Below, piece after piece: positions 63,632 through 64,000 of a stretch of DNA of 64,000 bases (position 1 is the first letter of the stretch; every line of letters starts with the position of its first letter). The DNA is from Shewanella vesiculosa (GTDB lineage: Bacteria; Pseudomonadota; Gammaproteobacteria; Enterobacterales; Shewanellaceae). The notes below the pieces were generated by a model that was given only the letters and a program-made list of their open reading frames with translations, did not search any database and was not told the DNA's origin. The translations under genes were made by a program, and so were the position numbers. The DNA lies in assembly GCF_021560015.1 (NCBI RefSeq), contig NZ_CP073588.1, positions 4,138,501-4,202,500 of the forward strand, written 5' to 3'.

Positions 63632-64000
63632 CCTTAGATTACTCATTAGCGAAATCTCAATGCTATTTGAGTGATGGTTTGTGTTACCGCTTCGAAGCGG
63701 CTTAACTTGGCATATAAACACTTAACGCCAATCAATAGCTGCTTTGATGTCCTCGCTCTTGTCCTTCCCAAGTAAGTTAATATTTTATTTATCGACCTAT
63801 AAACCAATATTGGTACTTATCTATAACCGTCTCTGAATGCATATTTGTGTCATGGCAGAACAATGCGCGATTTATATTAATAGGGGGATCTTCTGATGAC
63901 TTTAGGACGGTATTATTGAAGTTGGCGCTAGTCACATATACATGGTTGCTATGATTAACGAAATCGAGGTAATCTAAAATGATTGTTTTTCAACGGAGTT
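63632..64000. other. Terminal intergenic region and possible start of a truncated gene
   Basis: A 14-bp palindrome CCGCTTCGAAGCGG occurs at 63687-63700, with GTTA/TAAC-like flanks. At 63979 an ATG preceded by GAGG (10 bp) begins MIVFQRS and runs off the window; it may be the first codons of the next gene. Nothing else was recognised. Confidence 0.4.

Overview
The window looks like a chromosomal segment of a marine gammaproteobacterium, very probably Shewanella. Supporting this are the octaheme tetrathionate reductase with its DUF3373 barrel and monoheme cytochrome partners, the metJ-metB-metL-metF neighbourhood next to a diheme cytochrome pair, the many multiheme and periplasmic cytochromes, and the moderately AT-rich base composition. 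No rRNA, tRNA, CRISPR array, phage or complete insertion sequence was recognised.

Layout. 1-10.1 kb: end of an MBL/beta-CASP protein, an HxlR regulator divergent from an SDR oxidoreductase, a luciferase-like oxidoreductase, a transglutaminase/TPR lipoprotein, an Ohr peroxidase, a Tat-exported PhoD phosphatase behind a three-half-site Pho box, an rRNA methyltransferase, aroQ and arfB. 10.4-18 kb: small proteins, then a heavy-metal RND operon (His/Cys-rich small protein, adaptor, pump) and a BlaI/M56-peptidase pair behind two palindromic operators. 18-27 kb: CPA antiporter, an internally duplicated 940-residue lipoprotein followed by a TonB receptor carrying two frameshifts, and an AT-rich two-gene orphan operon. 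27-34 kb: a secreted propeller-like protein, the mesD-mesX folate-independent methionine synthase pair, a periplasmic phosphatase-like protein and two orphan family-3 solute-binding proteins. 34-48.6 kb: dCMP deaminase, a frameshifted B12-radical SAM gene, mtgA, a DsbA-like protein, a GDPD lipoprotein, a TAXI-TRAP operon with DUF1850, ppaC, a YhcH-like protein, a frameshifted patatin, a LON-domain protein and an RluA-type synthase. 48.7-64 kb: the OTR operon, a TSUP permease, metJ/metB/metL/metF with MetJ boxes, an RNase D-like exonuclease, a VOC protein, a tsdBA-like cytochrome pair and a Cys-rich CWC protein.

Sulfur metabolism is the main thread. Methionine synthesis appears twice (transsulfuration genes under MetJ, and mesDX without visible MetJ boxes), and tetrathionate/thiosulfate chemistry appears twice (OTR and TsdA-like). 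A second thread is phosphate: PhoD under a Pho box and a secreted GDPD.

Four long genes (TonB receptor, B12-radical SAM, patatin, metL) are each interrupted by two single-base frame changes, +1/+1 in three of them and -1/-1 in one, with otherwise intact coding sequence. Several lie in homopolymers. Read errors and genuine recent pseudogenes cannot be told apart from the sequence alone. Functional names rest on motif recognition; no database search was run.
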